Below, one piece after another: positions 34,025-37,405 of a stretch of 37,405 bases of DNA. Source of the stretch: Candidatus Bathycorpusculum fermentans. GTDB taxonomy: Archaea; Thermoproteota; Bathyarchaeia; Bathyarchaeales; Bathycorpusculaceae. Position numbers and translations under genes: made by a program. Location: positions 1 to 37,405 of the forward strand of contig WRGM01000173.1 in assembly GCA_009787175.1 (NCBI GenBank), written 5' to 3'. The first letter of the stretch is position 1; every line of letters begins with the position of its first letter. The notes below the pieces were generated by a model that had not been told where the DNA came from, made no database searches, and was given only the letters and a program-made list of their open reading frames with translations.

Positions 34025-34831
34025 TTACGTCTTCTCTATTACAGTGCCTAACACGCTTTTGTCCGTTAAAGCTCTGTATATAGATAAGCCTTTTGTAGCT
34101 CCAGTCACCGTGATAGGTATACCTGCTTCAACTGCTGGGATAAGTTCAGCAATTTTTCCAGCCATACCACCTGTAACGTCAGTTCCAGCTGCTTTTCCAA
34201 GCTTAGGCTGTAACGCTTTAAGCTCTGCTAGGGTTAAATGTTTTATTGGTTGTGCTTCCGGCATCGTTTTTGGATCTGCATCAAAGATGCCGTCAGTGTC
34301 AACGCCTATGATAATTTTTTCAGCATTATATTTTAGTGCAAGATAAGTAACCAGCTGATCGCCGCTTAGAATGGTAAAACCGAGGTTTTCATCCATAACT
34401 GTATCACCATACATTACCGGCGTGAAGGATAGCTTACTCATAGTTTTAAAGACCGTATCGTCAAAATTTTTAATTTTCCTATTTTCTGTTACTATACAAT
34501 TTGACGGCGCAACACTAATAGCTGGAACTTCATGTAAAATTAGAGCATCCATAACTATACCGTTAAGTATAGTCATCATATGATGAGTCTCAGCGCAACC
34601 AAACTTTTGAGTCAAATCCTCCTCCTTATAACCATCTTGAATACCATACTTTGCAGCTGTCGGATGACCAAAACTACCACCGCCATGAACTATAATTAAA
34701 TTATCAAGATCAGCGCGTTTAATCTCCTCAGCCAAACGGTTAATTATCTCATTTCTTGGACTTGCCTCCACAGTTTTATCAGTGATAGCTGAACCACCAA
34801 GTTTCAATATGACAGGTCGTGCATTATTCAT
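34025..34831 (-). CDS. Isopentenyl phosphate kinase
   Basis: An amino-acid-kinase-fold enzyme that phosphorylates isopentenyl phosphate to isopentenyl diphosphate, the last step of the archaeal variant of the mevalonate pathway. The 268-residue protein has KLGGSAITDK (about 9-18), the catalytic His in VHGGGSFGHPTAAKYG (about 48-63), VMYGDTV and LSGDQLV in the middle, and DVTGGMAGKI (about 213-222). It is the first gene of the operon IPK-IDI2-prenyl synthase-GluRS-SRP19. Start is ATG 34831. Confidence 0.95.
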   Translation of the reverse strand: MNNARPVILKLGGSAITDKTVEASPRNEIINRLAEEIKRADLDNLIIVHGGGSFGHPTAAKYGIQDGYKEEDLTQKFGCAETHHMMTILNGIVMDALILHEVPAISVAPSNCIVTENRKIKNFDDTVFKTMSKLSFTPVMYGDTVMDENLGFTILSGDQLVTYLALKYNAEKIIIGVDTDGIFDADPKTMPEAQPIKHLTLAELKALQPKLGKAAGTDVTGGMAGKIAELIPAVEAGIPITVTGATKGLSIYRALTDKSVLGTVIEKT

Positions 34832-35156
34832 TTGTAACCACTACAAAGCAATAATAAAACTCAACACACTTAATTAATTTTACAGTACCCAAACACACTA
34901 AACCAACAACCACAACCAACCAAATGATATTGTAAACATGTTTTTTATGAAGAATCTGCTACAATACTAATCACCATGAAAAACAAGCATAAAAATAACG
35001 AGAAAAATTACAGCAAAAGCACAGAGACCACAAACAGCAAAAAAACGTATAGAAAGAGGACATAAACCTAAACTTTTAATTACCCCCCCCCTCCCGCATA
35101 AAAATAGCCAGCAAATAAACATTATAAATTAAAATCTAAAATAAGGAGATATAAAA
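34832..35156. other. Divergent region with a poly-C run
   Basis: This A-rich stretch of 325 bases lies between the IPK operon (minus) and a broken surface-protein gene (plus). I see no gene. It holds a run of nine C at 35083-35091 followed by TCCC. A TATA-like TTATAAAT at about 35122-35129 and AAGGAG at 35143-35148 belong to the downstream broken gene. Confidence 0.5.
35083..35091. repeat. Poly-C run (nine C)
   Basis: A homopolymer of nine C, then TCCC, stands out in this A+T-rich region. It lies upstream of a broken surface-protein gene. Confidence 0.8.
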
Positions 35157-35857
35157 ATGAACAAAACAACAACTGGCTTAACAATAGTAGTAACTGTTTT
35201 AGCAACACTCTTAGTTGTAAGTCTCATAAGTAACATACCCTTACAAACAAATAACGCCTGATAAAGAAATCAAAGAATTAAAAGATGACAAACAAAAACT
35301 ACAAAACACTATTAACGAACTACAAGGCGACAAACAAAAACTACAAGGTACAATCAACAATCTACAAAGCACGCAAACAAATAACGCCAATAAAGAAGAC
35401 GAAAGATTAAAAAACGATAACCAAAAATTACAAAATACAATCAACAACCTACAAGGCGATAACCAAAGATTACAGAACTCAATCAACAACCTACAAGGTA
35501 GCGTCCAAGAACTACAAGACAGCACAAATTTGGCAAAGTCACGAAGTATAGCTAACAGATACAATACCAACCAGCAAGCAAATTCTTACAACAGATAGAC
35601 TGTCAATGGTCAATACGCTGGCTACATTTTTGTGAGAATCGATTTATCAACCACTAACCAAAATTATGTGCAAGTAAGCTACACATCCAATGGTGGCCAA
35701 AGTTCGCGCACAATAACATATAACGAACGCGTAGTCATCAGTTCATCTGGTGGTTGGGCATGCTTCCCTGTACTACCGGGAAACGTTACTGTACATGTAG
35801 GAAACAAATTTAGTCAACGGAGCAACCATGACAGTAACCATAGAGTACTGGTACTAA
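35157..35857 (+). pseudogene. Broken membrane-anchored coiled-coil surface protein
   Basis: An intact ribosome site (AAGGAG) precedes ATG 35157, which opens a hydrophobic N-terminal segment (about 30 residues, LTIVVTVLATLLVVSLI) followed by TGA at 35259-35261. One extra T there explains the stop: the next frame continues as a coiled coil rich in KLQNTINNLQGD units to a TAG at 35596-35598, and beyond it, in the same frame, a beta-type domain (YAGYIFVRIDLSTTNQN, VQVSYTSNGGQ). Near 35813 another one-base shift restores a natural end (NGATMTVTIEYWY, stop at 35855-35857). With two shifts and one stop it is a decayed gene for a surface-exposed protein of unknown role. I know no named family. Confidence 0.7.
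35290..35520. repeat. Fourteen-residue (42-nt) coiled-coil repeats
   Basis: Repeating text such as KQKLQNTINELQGD, KQKLQGTINNLQST and NQKLQNTINNLQGD gives double heptads with hydrophobic positions filled by Leu and Ile. About five copies are visible, partly degenerate, within the broken surface-protein gene. Confidence 0.7.
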
Positions 35858-35900
35858 CACGTGATACAATATTTTGTAAAACATGATGGAAGAGGGAAAT

Positions 35901-36433
35901 ATGGAAAGTAAAAATAACAATTTAAAATATGTAACTATCATAGTGGTATCGGTAATAATAATTGTTTCTGCCCTTTACGTGACAGACAGGTACCTAACAT
36001 TCTTAGAAAATAGTAACAAAAGCGAGAATAATCCACCTCTAGCTACAACAACAGACATCATTGTTCCACCAACATCAGCAACCACTCCCACACCAACACC
36101 AACAACTACAATCACTCTTGGTTCAAATGCATACAGACAAGGAGATATCGCCATATTTCAATTAACGAGTAATACAGTTCCAACTGGTACAATCAGGGTA
36201 TATAATTCCGGCAAGGTTCTGTTTACCACGATAACCCTTGACAGCAGTAAATGGGTACTCACAAGCGCGGGCGATTATGTTTACGACCAAAGCGGCTGGG
36301 TACGCACTCAGGGATATTAATACAGATAGCTTCAGATGCACGAACAGGCACATGGACATGGGAAACAAACATTACATATGCAAACGGATCACAAACATAT
36401 AATGGCTCATTCACAGTAAACACCAGAGGCTAG
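35901..36433 (+). pseudogene. Frameshifted membrane-anchored surface protein
   Basis: ATG 35901, with AGAGGG before it, opens a type II-like anchored protein: one transmembrane helix (about residues 11-31, YVTIIVVSVIIIVSALYV), a Thr/Pro-rich linker (about 50-75) and a beta-type domain (ITLGSNAYRQGDIAIFQLTS, then AGDYVYDQSGW). The frame stops at 36318-36320, but the next frame continues with matching text (IQIASDARTGTWTW, ITYANGSQTYNG) to TAG 36431-36433. A one-base deletion or two-base insertion around 36290-36315 explains this. It lies 43 bases after the broken coiled-coil gene. Function is unknown; a surface or adhesin role is likely. Confidence 0.65.
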
Positions 36434-36512
36434 CGCCAACTCTATAGATACATTACACAATAATCACTCGTTAGCAATAGAGAAAGAGACAACTCGTCCA
36501 AGGATAACCATT

Positions 36513-36522
36513 CCCCCCCCCC
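36513..36522. repeat. Poly-C run (ten C)
   Basis: A second long C homopolymer, just after the two broken surface genes. With the run at 35083-35091 it brackets them. Confidence 0.8.
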
Positions 36523-36690
36523 ACATCAACGTATAGCCATTTGGTATACTGGAGTCCAACAACTAATACAACAACCTATAACGACCGCAACATGACCATA
36601 ATCCATCATCCCAGTACCTTATTCATCAAGATTTACAACGAGCTTTGAGTAGATTTCAGGGATTATTTAGCCCCTCTTTTAGTAGCATTA

Positions 36691-36708
36691 TTAGACTTCT
36701 TGCATGAC
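36691..36708. repeat. Possible left terminal repeat of the IS5-type element
   Basis: TTAGACTTCTTGCATGAC lies about 45 bases before the transposase remnant. It resembles ends of IS5-group elements as I remember them. The matching right end is not visible in the window, so this is tentative. Confidence 0.3.
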
Positions 36709-36750
36709 TGTGGAAAATGAAATTAATGTCTTGTTAGCACTATTTGTATG

Positions 36751-37324
36751 ATGGTGTATAAAGTTTGAAAATATTAAGGCTTATCGTGATGAAGAGTTTC
36801 GTCGGATAACTGGAGCGAAGCGTACAACATTTGAAAAAATGTTAGAAATACTCTCGTGTGCGTTGGTTAAGCGTCTTGCGTTGGGCGATCCAAAGCCCAA
36901 ACTAAGCCTGCAAGATATGCTACTTACATGCCTCGAATATATCCGCGAGTATTGTACGCATGCGCATGTAGCGGCAAGTTATGGTATGAGCGAGAGCCAA
37001 ATTTTTCAGAATCATACGTTGGATTGAGGACACTTTAGTTAAAGATGGAACGTTTTCACTGCCTGATCGTAAGACACTTTTGAAGGTGATATGGAATATG
37101 AAGTGGGGCTCATCGATACTACAGAGTCGCCAGTTGAGCGGCCTAAAAAAAGCAAAAAAAATACTATAGCGGCAAGAAAAAAAGACACACCATAAAAACT
37201 CAGGTGGTTGTAAATAAAGCAGACGGCAAAAATAGTTTGTATGTCTTTTGCTAATGGCAGGTGTCACGATTTTAGATTGTTTAAAGAGTTAAAATTAAAA
37301 GTGGATTCTAAAATTAGGTCATGA
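36751..37324 (+). pseudogene. Decayed IS5-family transposase
   Basis: Family text survives in pieces in different frames. First frame (from about 36762): ENIKAYRDEEFRRITG, TTFEKMLEILS, then LLTCLEYIREYCTHAHVAAS. It shifts near 37008 to RIIRWIEDTLVKDGTFSLPDR. A further shift gives MEYEVGLIDTTESPVERPKK, which holds the first catalytic Asp of the DDE triad. Another shift gives YYSGKKKRHTIKTQVVV, and the last gives CMSFANGRCHDFRLFKE. At least four breaks make it inactive. No intact start codon is in frame with the first piece. The region past 37324 no longer resembles the family, so the element is probably truncated. It marks this end of the window as a site of past transposition. Confidence 0.8.
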
Positions 37325-37405
37325 TTCAAACTAGTTTATAAGTGGAATGTCGTGTGTTATCTTAGTGGTGATTAGTTGTGGTTAAAATGTCGGTTAGATG
37401 CATAC

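Noticed and set aside
35241..35570. Minus-strand frame opposite the coiled-coil repeats
   Set aside because: It is the repetitive antisense shadow (Leu/Cys/Ser-rich) of the coiled-coil coding sequence.
35596..35598. TAG read as pyrrolysine in the coiled-coil surface gene
   Set aside because: The same gene has two frameshifts, and no pyrrolysine genes are visible here, so simple decay is the better explanation.

Overview
The window is archaeal chromosome, low in G+C. Archaeal-type information genes run through it: TFE, MBF1, archaeal HflX, Trm56, NAC with a UBA tail, S8e, SRP19, a thermosome subunit, archaeal ThrRS, ProRS and GluRS, and the isopentenyl-phosphate-kinase branch of the mevalonate pathway. 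SMC with ScpA and ScpB, together with the gene content, points to the TACK side and most likely to a Bathyarchaeia-like lineage. That placement is an inference from gene content only; no 16S rRNA gene is present.

Layout. Positions 343-4620 (minus) hold MBF1-HflX-Trm56 and then TFE-HD protein-DUF2110, two tight runs of translation, ribosome and RNA-modification genes. Positions 4704-9949 (plus) hold a PUA protein, NAC, a PfkB kinase, a small zinc protein, ThrRS and a branched-chain aminotransferase. Positions 10003-14628 (minus) hold a class I aminotransferase, ProRS, an AIM24-like protein and a membrane NERD protein. A thermosome gene and tRNA-Glu(CTC) follow on the plus strand to 16723. Positions 16917-19961 (minus) are accessory: an AAA ATPase with a striking 17-bp repeat array at its promoter and start, and two tandem secreted, membrane-anchored paralogues, one frameshifted. 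Positions 20318-23443 encode an MgtA-type P-type ATPase with an unusual C-terminal extension, convergent with a small membrane protein. Positions 24218-29689 are smc-scpA-scpB-rps8e. Positions 29707-34831 (minus) are IPK-IDI2-prenyl synthase-GluRS-SRP19. From about 34832 to the end the window is decaying: two broken surface-protein genes, two poly-C runs and a frameshifted IS5-type transposase.

How the genes work together: most serve gene expression (transcription start, aminoacylation, protein targeting, folding), chromosome organisation and archaeal lipid precursor synthesis. Start sites fit GGTGA/GGAG-like ribosome sites 5-9 bases upstream; in several genes a GTG inside that site mimics an earlier start, and I moved the starts accordingly.

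The points most worth a second look are the 17-bp repeat array at 17953-18036, the apparent ACG start of hflX, the C-terminal domain on the Mg ATPase, a shared divergent promoter built on an inverted repeat at 4654-4671, and an alternation of strand composition (G+T-rich to A+C-rich) that flips inside genes.
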